From Oscillospiraceae bacterium (GTDB taxonomy: Bacteria > Bacillota > Clostridia > Oscillospirales > Ruminococcaceae), in contig JAFTVU010000024.1 of assembly GCA_017465665.1 (NCBI GenBank), positions 1 through 57,550 of the forward strand: a DNA stretch of 57,550 bases. Reading direction: 5' to 3'. This document shows, piece after piece, positions 1 to 10,200 of this stretch (positions are counted from its first letter, which is position 1; the number at the start of each line of letters is the position of its first letter). The notes under the pieces are model-generated. The model made no database searches, was not told the DNA's origin, and saw only the letters and a program-made list of their open reading frames with translations. A program made the position numbers and the translations under genes.

Positions 1-1567
1 AAAGCTTGCACAGATCCCCGAAAATGTCTATCATATAACCATGCTGTTCTTTGAAGATATCACTGATTTCAAGGGTCTGCAAGAGGAATATCGTATGTCA
101 AAGCCCATGGTCATGATCGTAATGATCGATAACTATGAGGAGCTGTTCAACGACAGCAAGGAAAGTGAAAAGGCATATGTCACCATTCAGATAGACCGCC
201 TGCTGGAGGAGTACTTCACCGAAAGAAATGCAGTGCTTCAGAAGCTTTCGGCGGATCGTTTCATGGTAGTCATAGAGGAACGTTATGTCCGCGAGATGAT
301 CTATAACAAGATAAATCTTCTGGATATGGCGCGTGAGATAAAGATCACTGATAGAACGACAGTTACTCTTTCCATCGGTATCGGACGTAACGCTGCGACG
401 CTTGCAGAGAGCGAGAGCTACGCACGCCAGGCGCTTTCCATGGCTCTCGGCCGTGGTGGCGATCAGGCGGCTATCAAGACGGAATCGGGCTTCCATTTCT
501 ACGGCGCGGTAACACAGGGCACCGCTCGCTACAGCCGTGTAAAGACCCGTATCATGGCGGATGATATCAAGATGGCTGCCCGTACTGCCGATACTGTGTA
601 CATAATGGGACACAGCTACGGTGATTTTGACAGTGCAGGCTCTGCGATAGGTCTTGCTGCCGCTATCCGTAAGCTGGGCATTCCCGCCTATGCTGTCATC
701 AATAAGGAGCTGAATGCTTCCAAGGCGCTCATAGAACGTTTTGAAGCTTATGAAGAACCGATCATCATTCCGCCCGAGGATGCGAGGGAGCGCTTTACAG
801 ACAGCTCACTGCTCATCATCGTGGATACGCATATCATCAAGAAGCTGGATGACAAGGAGCTTTACGCAAAGGCTGACAGCGATCATCTTGTTGTCATCGA
901 CCATCATCGTCTGAGCACAGGTGCTATTGAAAATGCAGGTATAATGTGGCAGGATCCCAATGTATCCTCTGCGTCTGAAATGGTAACCGAGCTCATCCAG
1001 TATTTCGGTGTGAGCCAGATACTTGCTCCGCTTGAAGCTGAAGCGCTGCTGGCAGGTATCATGCTGGATACCAAGGATTTTGTAATGCGCGCCGGTGTTT
1101 CGACCTTTGAGGCGGCGGCATTCCTGAGAAAGATGGGCGCGGATACGGTATCTGTCAAGGGCTTGTTTGATATCAGTATGCAGAGCAAGGCCAAGAAATC
1201 AGAGATAATCGCATCTGCTGAGATATACCGCAGCTGCGCGGTATCCGTAGTAGATGAGGAGTTCCCTGATATCCGCGTGACCTGTTCACAGGCAGCGGAT
1301 GAGATGCTGTACATCAGCGGCGTGGACGCATCCTTTACGGTCTACCCGATAAATAACGGCGAGGAACGCGGTTGGTCGTTCAGTGCACGTTCTCTCGGAA
1401 AGGTGAATGTGCAGCTCATAATGGAGAGCCTCGGCAACAAAAAGGACGATGGCGGCGGACATTCTACCATGGCAGGTGCACAGCTTTACGGCATAAACGC
1501 TTCTGAAGCGATACAGAAGCTGTATGAATCCATTGACGCATATTACGACAGCTTATCACAGACATAA
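1..1567 (+). CDS. gdpP: GdpP-like cyclic-di-AMP phosphodiesterase, 5' partial
   Basis: Membrane-bound DHH/DHHA1 phosphodiesterase that hydrolyses c-di-AMP; its usual job is potassium and cell-wall homeostasis. The reading frame is open to the window edge (codons from base 2), so the N-terminal membrane helices and part of the PAS domain lie outside. Visible parts in order are a PAS remnant, a degenerate GGDEF domain in which GGDEF is replaced by a SADRF-type sequence, the DHH domain (GHSYGDFDSAG from base 608; VVIDHH near 892-909) and the DHHA1 motif GGGHSTMAG near 1450. A degenerate GGDEF with intact DHH is the GdpP signature. rplI and dnaB follow closely, the common Firmicutes order. The methionine at base 41 is internal, not a start. 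Confidence 0.93.
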   Translation, partial: KLAQIPENVYHITMLFFEDITDFKGLQEEYRMSKPMVMIVMIDNYEELFNDSKESEKAYVTIQIDRLLEEYFTERNAVLQKLSADRFMVVIEERYVREMIYNKINLLDMAREIKITDRTTVTLSIGIGRNAATLAESESYARQALSMALGRGGDQAAIKTESGFHFYGAVTQGTARYSRVKTRIMADDIKMAARTADTVYIMGHSYGDFDSAGSAIGLAAAIRKLGIPAYAVINKELNASKALIERFEAYEEPIIIPPEDARERFTDSSLLIIVDTHIIKKLDDKELYAKADSDHLVVIDHHRLSTGAIENAGIMWQDPNVSSASEMVTELIQYFGVSQILAPLEAEALLAGIMLDTKDFVMRAGVSTFEAAAFLRKMGADTVSVKGLFDISMQSKAKKSEIIASAEIYRSCAVSVVDEEFPDIRVTCSQAADEMLYISGVDASFTVYPINNGEERGWSFSARSLGKVNVQLIMESLGNKKDDGGGHSTMAGAQLYGINASEAIQKLYESIDAYYDSLSQT

Positions 1568-1598
1568 TGTATACTACCCTACAAGGAGGAAATAAAAA

Positions 1599-2045
1599 AT
1601 GAAGGTAATTCTTTTACAGGACGTTAAAGGCACAGGCAAGAAGGGCGAGATCCATGAGGTAAAGGACGGCTACGCTATCAACTGCCTCATCAAGAAGGGT
1701 CTTGCACAGGAGGCTAATGCGAAGAACCTCAACCTGTTACAGGGACAGAAGGATCACGCACAGCACAAGATAGATGTTGACACAGCAAACGCAAAGGCTA
1801 TCGCAGAGAAGCTGAACGACAAGAAGATCGAGGTCAAGGCTAAGGCAGGCGCTAACGGCAGACTTTTCGGTACTGTTACAGCTAAGGAAGTATCCGCTGC
1901 TATCAAGCAGAGCATCGGCTGCGATGTTGACAAGAAAAAGATCAACATTTCCATGAAGATCGAGGGCTTCGGTGATTTCTCTGCGGAGGCAAGACTTTAC
2001 GCAGGCGTTGTTGCTAAGTTCACTGTAAGCGTTGTTGAGGGCTGA
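1599..2045 (+). CDS. rplI: 50S ribosomal protein L9
   Basis: L9 binds 23S rRNA at the base of the L1 stalk. The 148-residue length and the N-terminal [18 protein letters not shown], with [11 protein letters not shown] after it, are diagnostic for the N-terminal RNA-binding domain; a lysine/alanine-rich connecting helix and the C-terminal domain follow. A strong AAGGAGG site lies just before the ATG. Codon use is markedly optimised compared with neighbours, as expected for a ribosomal protein. The stop codon lies two bases before the dnaB start, so the two genes are almost certainly co-transcribed and coupled. Confidence 0.98.
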   Translation: MKVILLQDVKGTGKKGEIHEVKDGYAINCLIKKGLAQEANAKNLNLLQGQKDHAQHKIDVDTANAKAIAEKLNDKKIEVKAKAGANGRLFGTVTAKEVSAAIKQSIGCDVDKKKINISMKIEGFGDFSAEARLYAGVVAKFTVSVVEG

Positions 2046-2046
2046 T

Positions 2047-3408
2047 ATGGCTGAATACGATCTTTCGGGCGTAAATCTGCCCTATAACCTTGACGCGGAG
2101 CAATCCGTGCTCGGCGCTGTTCTCATGGACGGCGACGCTATGGCGGATATAGGAACGCTGCTGCAGCCTGAGCATTTCCATGTTTCGCTGCATAAGGATA
2201 TCTATGCGGTGATGCTGCAGATGTTCCTTTCAGGCGAGCGTATCGATATCGTTACGGTGCTTGAAAAGGTGATGCGCCAGGGTATATTCGAGACCGCAGA
2301 GCAGGCTAAGGAGTATCTGACAAAGCTGATATCCTCAGTGCCAAGCATATCCTCTGTCGGTAAGTATGCGAATATAGTTGCGGAAAAGTACATGACGCGC
2401 AGTCTCATATTTGCGGCAAAGGACATCATGGATACCGCAAATACAGGCGGCGAGGATGCGAACACTCTCGTTGATTACGCGGAGCAGCGCATTTATGATA
2501 TCCGAAGCGGCAGCGAGATAAAGGGTCTTACGCACATCAGCGGCATAGTTCTTGAGCGTATCAATGCGCTGGATGAGCTTTCGCGTGCCGCACAGGAAAA
2601 CGGTGCGCCTGTCATGACAGGTCTTTCCACGCTGTATACGGAGCTTGATAAGCGTATCCACGGACTTAACAAGTCCGACCTTATCATCCTTGCTGCACGA
2701 CCTGGTATGGGTAAGACATCCTTTGCGATGAATATTGCAACGAATGTCGGAAAAAAGCACAACGACAAGGCTATAGCGGTATTCAGCCTGGAAATGTCCA
2801 AGGAGCAGATAGTAGGCAGAATGATAAGCTCAGAAGCTTCTTTAAGCTCTGATCAGATGAGAACAGGCAAGATATCACAGGAGAAGTGGAGAGATGTCGG
2901 CAGGGCTGCGGATATCCTTTCGCGCCTTAATATCTACATAGATGATACAGCAGGTGTGAGCGTTGCAAGCATCAAATCCAAGCTGCGCCGTGTGAAGAAT
3001 CTGGGGCTTGTGGTGATAGATTATCTGCAGCTGATGACTTCAAACAAGAACTATGGCGGAAACCGAGTTGTTGAGATCTCGGATATCACACGAAATCTGA
3101 AGATAATGGCAAAGGAGCTTAACGTTCCTGTTATCTGTCTGTCGCAGCTTGCGCGTGGACCTGAGCAGCGTCCCGATAAGCGCCCTATGCTGTCTGACCT
3201 GCGTGAATCGGGTTCTATCGAGCAGGATGCGGATATTGTAATGTTCCTGTACAGAAACGCATATTACGATAAGACAGACCCCAACGTAAATGCCTGTGAA
3301 TGTATAGTGGCTAAAAACCGTCACGGTGAGCCGGGTACAGTGCCTCTCGGATGGGACGGCGAGTTCACACGCTTTACCAATGCGGCGCTTGCACCGCCAC
3401 AGAACTGA
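2047..3408 (+). CDS. dnaB: Replicative DNA helicase DnaB
   Basis: Hexameric 5'-3' helicase that unwinds DNA at the replication fork (called DnaC in Bacillus). 453 residues, the normal length. The N-terminal DnaB domain begins LPYNLDAEQSVLGAVL. The RecA-like domain has Walker A at residues 219-225 (PGMGKTS), Walker B LVVIDYLQLM and a late GSIEQDADIVMFLYR motif. I chose the ATG at 2047 because family members start near this point. An in-frame upstream codon at 2032 would overlap rplI and add MLRAD with no family support. No intein interrupts the gene. Confidence 0.97.
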   Translation: MAEYDLSGVNLPYNLDAEQSVLGAVLMDGDAMADIGTLLQPEHFHVSLHKDIYAVMLQMFLSGERIDIVTVLEKVMRQGIFETAEQAKEYLTKLISSVPSISSVGKYANIVAEKYMTRSLIFAAKDIMDTANTGGEDANTLVDYAEQRIYDIRSGSEIKGLTHISGIVLERINALDELSRAAQENGAPVMTGLSTLYTELDKRIHGLNKSDLIILAARPGMGKTSFAMNIATNVGKKHNDKAIAVFSLEMSKEQIVGRMISSEASLSSDQMRTGKISQEKWRDVGRAADILSRLNIYIDDTAGVSVASIKSKLRRVKNLGLVVIDYLQLMTSNKNYGGNRVVEISDITRNLKIMAKELNVPVICLSQLARGPEQRPDKRPMLSDLRESGSIEQDADIVMFLYRNAYYDKTDPNVNACECIVAKNRHGEPGTVPLGWDGEFTRFTNAALAPPQN

Positions 3409-3418
3409 TATAATAACA

Positions 3419-3441
3419 AAGGACACGGTTTTCGTGTCCTT
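3419..3441 (+). terminator. Hairpin after dnaB
   Basis: Perfect 9-bp stem AAGGACACG / CGTGTCCTT around a GTTTT loop, 10 bases after the dnaB stop. No T-run follows (GTGTCTT), so it may be a weak terminator or a processing/stability hairpin before tilS. Confidence 0.5.
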
Positions 3442-3462
3442 GTGTCTTAACGGAAGAATTAT

Positions 3463-4464
3463 ATGATTACATCTACTTTTATCAACAGCATAAGAAGTGC
3501 TATTGCAGATTATCAGATGCTTTGCGCGGGTGACAGCGTTGTATGCGCGCTTTCGGGTGGCGCAGACAGCGTTTCGTTGCTGCATGCCCTGTGCGCTCTG
3601 CGAGAGGAGCTTGCAATAAGCGTTTCCGCCTGCCATGTCAATCACGGTCTGCGCGGCGAGGAATCCGACGGGGATATGCGTTTTTGTCAGAGCCTGTGTG
3701 AGCGGCTCGGTGTGGAGCTGTATCTTCTGCAGACGGATGTACGGGAGTTTCAGCAGAAGCACGAGAGCATAGAGGAAACAGCTCGAAAGGTGCGTTATGA
3801 TTTCTTTGCAGAAGTCAGTGACGGAAAGAAGCTTGCCACGGCACACAATCTCAATGACAGTGCAGAAACGGTGCTGCTGAATATGATGAGAGGCACGGGG
3901 CTTAAAGGGCTGTGTGGTATTCCTCCTGTGAGAGGAAATATCATTCGTCCGCTGATATACTGCTCCCGTGAAGAGGTCGAGCGTTACTGCACCGAAAATG
4001 CTCTTGATTTTGTTACGGACAAGACAAATCTCAGCGATGATTACACACGCAATAAGGTGCGTCACATCATACTGCCCGAAATGCTGAAGATAAATGAGTC
4101 ATTCCTTGATACTTCGGCGCGTATGCAGAAAAATCTCCGCGAGGACAGTGAGCTTCTGGAAGCGATGGCGCAGGAAGTTCTTGCAGCCGCAAGAACTGAT
4201 GGTGGCTACTTATGTACAGAGATAGCTTCACAGCCGCGACCTGTACGCAGCAGAGCTTTGCGGCGTATACTGATGGATGGCGGAATAGAGCCAAGCGCAC
4301 TGCGTATCTCCATGGCAGAGGAGATAACGCTTGCAGGGAAGGGAAAGATAAATCCCTGCCGAAATAAATTTGTTGTTGTGAAAAAGGGTAAGCTGTTTGT
4401 AGAAACTCAGGAGCAGGTATACAAAAAGCATCTGCCGAAAGAGGATACGCAAACACAGGAATGA
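3463..4464 (+). CDS. tilS: tRNA(Ile)-lysidine synthase
   Basis: Uses ATP and lysine to convert C34 of the tRNA-Ile CAU anticodon to lysidine, so that it reads AUA. The N-terminal PP-loop motif SGGADS (residues 31-36) and the following HVNHGLRGEESDGD and TAHNLNDSAETVLLNMMRGTGLKGL segments are characteristic of TilS. At 333 residues it is shorter than many members (about 430-460); the C-terminal TilS_C region looks reduced. A GGAAG site precedes the ATG. recQ starts 9 bases after the stop, implying one transcript. In many Firmicutes tilS sits beside hpt-ftsH; here it is about 10 kb away from them. Confidence 0.93.
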   Translation: MITSTFINSIRSAIADYQMLCAGDSVVCALSGGADSVSLLHALCALREELAISVSACHVNHGLRGEESDGDMRFCQSLCERLGVELYLLQTDVREFQQKHESIEETARKVRYDFFAEVSDGKKLATAHNLNDSAETVLLNMMRGTGLKGLCGIPPVRGNIIRPLIYCSREEVERYCTENALDFVTDKTNLSDDYTRNKVRHIILPEMLKINESFLDTSARMQKNLREDSELLEAMAQEVLAAARTDGGYLCTEIASQPRPVRSRALRRILMDGGIEPSALRISMAEEITLAGKGKINPCRNKFVVVKKGKLFVETQEQVYKKHLPKEDTQTQE

Positions 4465-4473
4465 GGTGAGAGC

Positions 4474-6297
4474 ATGGACAAGCTGCAGGTGATGAAGCAG
4501 TACTTCGGACATGACAGCTTCCGCGAGGGTCAGGAGCAGGTGATAGATAATATCCTCAGCGGCAGGGATTGTCTCGGAGTTATGCCCACAGGCGCAGGAA
4601 AGTCCATGTGCTACCAGATACCCGCGCTGCTTCTGGATGGCACCAGTATTGTTATCTCTCCGTTGATATCACTGATGAAGGATCAGGTTGAGGCTTTGAG
4701 GCAGTCAGGCGTTCCTGCAGCGTATATAAATTCATCGCTCACACCGCATGAGTACTATTCCACGCTGGAGTTTATCGCAAGCGGCGCTTGTAAGATACTC
4801 TATGTTGCGCCTGAGCGTCTGCCTGTGGAGGAGTTCGTTTCCCTTTGCAGGAGCATTGTGATACCTCTTGTGGCGGTGGATGAGAGCCATTGCGTTTCCC
4901 AGTGGGGACAGGATTTCCGCCCCAGCTATCTCAGGATAACAGAGTTTGTGAGAAGTCTGCCTCAGCGACCTGTTGTGGCGGCGTTCACGGCTACTGCTAC
5001 CGCAGTGGTAAAGCGCGATATAGAGGAGATACTGGCACTGCGTGAGCCATTCAAGCTCACAACGGGCTTTGACCGCGAGAATCTGTATTTTGAAGTCAGA
5101 AAACGCACGCCAAAGGAAAAAGAGCCTGAGCTGCTGCGTATCCTCCGTGAGGCGGGACAGCGCCCGTCTATCGTTTATTGCTCCACCAGAAAGACGGTGG
5201 ATTCAGTTTGTGCGTTTCTGTGCCTCAACGGTATTGCGGCAGTGAAATATCATGCTGGCATGGCGGCAGAGGAAAGAGCTGCAGCACAGGAGGACTTCAT
5301 CTATGACAGAGCGCATGTGATAGTTGCCACCAACGCATTCGGCATGGGAATAGATAAATCCGATGTTTCGCTGGTGGTGCATTACAATATGCCAAAGGAC
5401 ATCGAAAGCTATTATCAGGAGGCAGGCCGTGCGGGCAGGGATGGCTCAGCGGCAAGGTGTATCCTGCTTTACAGCGGTGTTGATGTGCGTACAAATACAT
5501 ACCTCATAGAGCACGGCAAGGAGGAAGCAGGACTCAGCACAGAGCAGGCGGAGCTTCTGATGGAGCGTGACAAGGAGCGTCTGAAGCAGATGACGTTCTA
5601 TTCCACGACTGACCGCTGTCTGAGAGCGTTCATGCTGCGCTATTTCGGAGAGAGCACAGGCAGCTTCTGCGGAAACTGCGGCAGCTGCAACGGCGATTTC
5701 GATACGGTGGATGTGACGATATCCGCACAGAAGATACTTTCCTGTATCTTCCGCATGAAGCAACGCGGTATCAAGGCTGAAAAGCAGTTTGTTGCGGATA
5801 TACTGCGTGGAGGAAAGGTTGCCGAGGAATACAAGAGTCTTTCCACTTATGGCATAATGCGCGATGTAAGCCGCGAGGAGATACTTGCGGTGATGGAGCA
5901 TCTTATCGAATTGAATTATATAGACGGCGATACCATCACACTTACGGACAGAGCGGATGAGTTTATAAAGGCACGCAGAACGCTTCTGATGAAGCGCCCC
6001 AGAAAGCAGACAGAAGTACAGAGCATCACTGCGTCACAGCCAACGAGAAAGGCTTCGGAGGAGGATGTCCCCGAGCTGATGGAGCGCCTGAGGGAGCTTC
6101 GCCGCAAGGTCGCTGCTACTCTCGGAGTTCCTGCATACGTCATCTTTTCGGATGCTACACTTCGAGATATGAGCGTAAAACAGCCTCTTACCACAGTGGA
6201 ATTCATGCAGGTGAACGGTATAGGCAGTATTAAGGCGGAGCGCTTCGGAAAGCAGTTTGCAGAGGTCATAAAGAAATACAAGGAGGAGCAGCAGTGA
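4474..6297 (+). CDS. recQ: ATP-dependent DNA helicase RecQ
   Basis: 3'-5' helicase of recombination and fork repair. 607 residues with the full RecQ layout. Walker A is PTGAGKS (38-44). Motif II is DESH (136-139), a variant of the usual DEAH. The helicase C domain has ATNAFGMGIDKSDV and QEAGRAGRDG. The RecQ-Ct zinc site is C-x16-C-x2-C-x2-C (RCLRAFMLRYFGES through CGNCGSC). A C-terminal HRDC domain ends ...FMQVNGIGSIKAERFG. A GAGGTGAG ribosome site overlaps the tilS stop. The gene is complete. Confidence 0.96.
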   Translation: MDKLQVMKQYFGHDSFREGQEQVIDNILSGRDCLGVMPTGAGKSMCYQIPALLLDGTSIVISPLISLMKDQVEALRQSGVPAAYINSSLTPHEYYSTLEFIASGACKILYVAPERLPVEEFVSLCRSIVIPLVAVDESHCVSQWGQDFRPSYLRITEFVRSLPQRPVVAAFTATATAVVKRDIEEILALREPFKLTTGFDRENLYFEVRKRTPKEKEPELLRILREAGQRPSIVYCSTRKTVDSVCAFLCLNGIAAVKYHAGMAAEERAAAQEDFIYDRAHVIVATNAFGMGIDKSDVSLVVHYNMPKDIESYYQEAGRAGRDGSAARCILLYSGVDVRTNTYLIEHGKEEAGLSTEQAELLMERDKERLKQMTFYSTTDRCLRAFMLRYFGESTGSFCGNCGSCNGDFDTVDVTISAQKILSCIFRMKQRGIKAEKQFVADILRGGKVAEEYKSLSTYGIMRDVSREEILAVMEHLIELNYIDGDTITLTDRADEFIKARRTLLMKRPRKQTEVQSITASQPTRKASEEDVPELMERLRELRRKVAATLGVPAYVIFSDATLRDMSVKQPLTTVEFMQVNGIGSIKAERFGKQFAEVIKKYKEEQQ

Positions 6298-6311
6298 GCC
6301 GCTCCTTTTTT
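6284..6311 (+). terminator. Terminator at the recQ 3' end
   Basis: AGGAGC (6284-6289) pairs with GCTCCT (6301-6306) across the recQ stop codon and is followed by a T-run to 6311. The stem is short, but its position and U-tract fit an intrinsic terminator. Confidence 0.5.
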
Positions 6312-6426
6312 ACTGTATGATAATCGAAGCTTATATCTCAATCTTGCATTCGCCTTTCATTTTGTAGCATATATTTAACAAAAAACAGCTTTTTTCGTGA
6401 AAATGCGAAAGATTATGATAAACTAC

Positions 6427-6455
6427 TTGCAAAAATCTTGCATTTGGTGTATTAT
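6427..6455 (+). promoter_or_regulatory. Promoter for the RpiR-type regulator
   Basis: TTGCAA (6427-6432), 17-base spacer, TATTAT (6450-6455), about 48 bases before the chosen start codon and downstream of the recQ terminator. Confidence 0.6.
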
Positions 6456-6502
6456 AGATGTAGCTTTCAAAACTTATCATTCAAGAAATGAGGACATATA
6501 TT

Positions 6503-7363
6503 ATGAAGGAAGATCTGCTCCAGCGTATATCGGATATGATGCCTGAGTTTTCAAAGGGTCAGAAGCTGATAGCTAACTTTATTCTTCAGCATTATGAAAA
6601 GGCAGCGTATATGACTGCATTGAAGCTTGGTACTACTGTGAATGTAAGCGAGTCTACCGTGGTGCGCTTTGCTAACAAGCTGGGCTATGAGGGTTATCCG
6701 CAGCTGCAGCGCTCCTTGCAGAGCCACATCAAGAATCGCCTTACATCACTGCAGCGTATGGATGTCACCAGAAACCGCATAGGCGATCTTGGTACGGTGG
6801 AGGGAGTGCTCACGCAGGATATAGATAAGATACGCCGCACTATCGAGGCAGTAAGCCCTGAGGCATTCGATAGCGCTGTGCAGGCTATATGCTCCGCGCG
6901 CAGCATATATATTCAGGGCGCTATGAGCAGCGGCATCCTTGCGAATTTCATGCACTATTATCTTCGCCTTATTTTCGATAATGTCAGTCATATCGGTGCA
7001 GTAGGCACGAATGAGCTTTATCAGCAGATGGTTCATATCGGCAGCGAGGACGTACTGATAGCTATGTCCTTTCCGCGCTATGCCTCCAGTACTATCGAAG
7101 CGTGCCGCTTTGCAAAGGAGCGCGGCGCAAAGATAATTGCTATTACAGATAGTGAAAATTCTCCTTTAGTGCAGTATTCGGATCATCCGCTTTATGCGTA
7201 TTCGGATATGGTCTCCTTTGTAGATAGTCTGGTTGCGCCAATGAGTCTTATCAATGCGCTTATAGTAGCAGTTTCCGATAACAACCGAGAGGATGTGGAG
7301 CGTACATTTAAAATGCTTGAGCAGCTCTGGGAGCGCACTGAGGTATATAAGAAAGATGTATGA
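6503..7363 (+). CDS. MurR/RpiR family transcriptional regulator (HTH + SIS)
   Basis: Probable DNA-binding regulator whose effector is a phosphosugar. 286 residues. The N-terminal HTH_6 domain contains AAYMTALKLGTTVNVSESTVVRFANKLGYEGYPQLQ, and the C-terminal SIS domain begins SARSIYIQGAMSSGILANFM and includes AMSFPRYASSTIEACRFAKERGAKIIAITD. The start at 6503 is preferred over the ATG at 6488 because GAGGA (6490-6494) sits 8 bases before it. The gene overlaps the next one by 8 bases. No sugar-uptake or sugar-catabolic gene lies alongside, so the regulon cannot be inferred here. Confidence 0.88.
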   Translation: MKEDLLQRISDMMPEFSKGQKLIANFILQHYEKAAYMTALKLGTTVNVSESTVVRFANKLGYEGYPQLQRSLQSHIKNRLTSLQRMDVTRNRIGDLGTVEGVLTQDIDKIRRTIEAVSPEAFDSAVQAICSARSIYIQGAMSSGILANFMHYYLRLIFDNVSHIGAVGTNELYQQMVHIGSEDVLIAMSFPRYASSTIEACRFAKERGAKIIAITDSENSPLVQYSDHPLYAYSDMVSFVDSLVAPMSLINALIVAVSDNNREDVERTFKMLEQLWERTEVYKKDV

Positions 7364-8579
7364 TGTTATAGTAGTAGGCGGTGGCGCAGCAGGCATGATG
7401 TGCGCCATTACCGCCGCAGAGCTGGGCGCACACGTTGCAATTGCCGAAAAGAACGACAGGCTCGGCAGAAAGCTTGCAATTACGGGAAAGGGCAGGTGCA
7501 ATGTCTGCAACAACTCTGATAATGAAACGATAATGAATAATATTCCGCGGAATGCGCGCTTTTTGTACAGCGCGCTTTCGCAGTTTTCATCACAGGATGT
7601 GATGGAGTTTTTCGAGCGCATAGGCGTTCCGCTCAAAACGGAGCGCGGAAACCGTGTGTTCCCTGTGTCGGATAAGGCAGGAGACGTGGTAGAGGCGCTG
7701 AAGAAAAAGCTCCGTGAGCTGAATGTGGATATACTGCGCGAAAACTGTACCTCTCTCATCATTGAGGATGGGGAATGTCGCGGCATCGTTACAAAAAAAC
7801 GCAAGCTGGAGGCAGGCGCAGTAGTGCTTGCTACGGGCGGAAAGTCTTATCCTGTGACAGGCTCTGATGGTTACGGCTACAAGCTCGCTCAGAAGGCAGG
7901 GCACACGATAATTCCACCTGAGCCCTCGCTCTCGGCATTGACGACGGTGCAGAAATGGACCATATCCGCAGCGGGTCTTGATCTGCGAAATATCTCAATG
8001 CAGCTTATGGATAACGGAAAGTGCATATATGAGGATTTCGGTGAGCTGATGTTCACTGCAAGCGGTATTTCAGGACCTACAGTTCTGAGTGCATCGGCGC
8101 ACATCCCGAAGATGGAGAAGGGCAGATATTCCGTAAGGATAGACCTTAAACCTGCGCTTTCTGAGAAGCAGCTTGATGCGCGCATCCTCAGGGATTTTGA
8201 CGCGCGACGCGGCGGTGCTTTCTGCGACAGCCTGAGAGGTCTGCTGCCTGCACAGCTCGTGCCTGTTGTGGTGGAGCTTTCTGGCATCTCTCCTGAAAAG
8301 CGCGTGGATGAGATCAGCAAGGAGGAGCGAAAGACTCTTGGAGGTATACTCAAGGGGCTGACGCTGGATATCAGCGGATTTCGTCCCATCGAGGAGGCTA
8401 TCATCACCCGTGGCGGAGTTTCCGTCAAGGAGATAAGTCCCAAAACGATGGAATCGAGGCTGTGCAGGCATCTTTTCTTTGCAGGAGAGATCATCGACTG
8501 TGACGCGTACACAGGCGGTTTTAACCTGCAGATAGCCTTTTCTACCGCATACGCCGCAGGAATTTCGATATTTTCATAA
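7356..8579 (+). CDS. HI0933-family NAD(P)/FAD-dependent oxidoreductase
   Basis: Flavoprotein of the YhiN/HI0933 family; substrate unknown for the family. 407 residues. An N-terminal Rossmann motif GGGAAG (residues 8-13) binds the FAD dinucleotide, followed by GRKLAITGKGRCNVCNN, VLATGGKSYPVTGSDGYGYKLAQKAGH and the C-terminal FAGEIIDCDAYTGGFNLQIAFSTAYAAG, all family hallmarks. The ATG at 7356 lies inside the end of the upstream regulator gene, indicating translational coupling; a longer frame upstream is merely the overlap. A bidirectional terminator follows. Confidence 0.9.
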   Translation: MYDVIVVGGGAAGMMCAITAAELGAHVAIAEKNDRLGRKLAITGKGRCNVCNNSDNETIMNNIPRNARFLYSALSQFSSQDVMEFFERIGVPLKTERGNRVFPVSDKAGDVVEALKKKLRELNVDILRENCTSLIIEDGECRGIVTKKRKLEAGAVVLATGGKSYPVTGSDGYGYKLAQKAGHTIIPPEPSLSALTTVQKWTISAAGLDLRNISMQLMDNGKCIYEDFGELMFTASGISGPTVLSASAHIPKMEKGRYSVRIDLKPALSEKQLDARILRDFDARRGGAFCDSLRGLLPAQLVPVVVELSGISPEKRVDEISKEERKTLGGILKGLTLDISGFRPIEEAIITRGGVSVKEISPKTMESRLCRHLFFAGEIIDCDAYTGGFNLQIAFSTAYAAGISIFS

Positions 8580-8584
8580 AACAA

Positions 8585-8611
8585 CAGCCGCTCCCTTTTC
8601 GGAAGCGGCTG
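8585..8611. terminator. Bidirectional terminator between the flavoprotein gene and ilvC
   Basis: CAGCCGCT (8585-8592) pairs with AGCGGCTG (8604-8611). T-rich sequence lies on both sides (GATTTATTG on +, TTGTTTTATG on -), as expected between two convergent genes. Confidence 0.75.
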
Positions 8612-8634
8612 ATTTATTGTTATGTAGAGGGAAA

Positions 8635-9642
<1,008 letters not shown>

Positions 9643-9695
9643 TTAAATTATTTATTCGACGCAAGACGGTACGAATACCGTCAAACGAGGTTGTA

Positions 9696-10187
9696 CTAGA
9701 TCTTTACGGTAGCGTCGCCCTTTTGCAGAGCGATAGTACCTGTGCGGACTATCTCCTTTATACCGTAGGGACGCAGCAGCTCTTCGTAATTTGCAAGGAT
9801 CTCCTTGCTGTCTGAAAGCTCTATCGTCACGGTGTTCGGGGATATATCGGATATCTTGCCGTGGGCTATCTCGACTATCGCCATTACCTCGGAGCGCTGC
9901 TTTGCAGTGCAGCCCACCTTGATGAGTACCAGCTCTCGGGATACCACGTTATCATTTTTCAGTGCCTTGACCTTGATGACATCTATCAGCTTGTTGAGCT
10001 GCTTTTCTATCTGTTCAAGAGTATAATCATCGCCGTCTGCAACGATGGTGATTCGGGAAACGCGCTCATCATCGGTCACTCCTACCGCGAGGCTGTCGAT
10101 ATTGAAGCCGCGCCTTGCGAACAAGCCTGTTATCCTTGCGAGAACGCCCGCGTTGTTTTCTACCAGTACGGATATCGTATGCTTCAT
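9696..10187 (-). CDS. ilvN: Acetolactate synthase small (regulatory) subunit
   Basis: Regulatory ACT-domain subunit that confers valine feedback inhibition on IlvB. I start it at MKHTISVLVENNAGVLARITGLFARRGFNIDSL (ATG at 10187), giving 163 residues, the family norm. An in-frame upstream ATG at 10229 would run into ilvB and lacks a ribosome site. The gene starts 13 bases after the ilvB stop, and GGGGTG precedes it. ACT domain at about residues 1-75, then the ALS_ss_C domain. The symbol ilvH is sometimes used for the same family. Confidence 0.95.
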   Translation of the reverse strand: MKHTISVLVENNAGVLARITGLFARRGFNIDSLAVGVTDDERVSRITIVADGDDYTLEQIEKQLNKLIDVIKVKALKNDNVVSRELVLIKVGCTAKQRSEVMAIVEIAHGKISDISPNTVTIELSDSKEILANYEELLRPYGIKEIVRTGTIALQKGDATVKI

Positions 10188-10200
10188 GCGGACACCCCCA

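Noticed and set aside
2032-2046. Earlier start for dnaB
   Set aside because: It overlaps rplI and adds residues absent from the family; the ATG at 2047 fits better.
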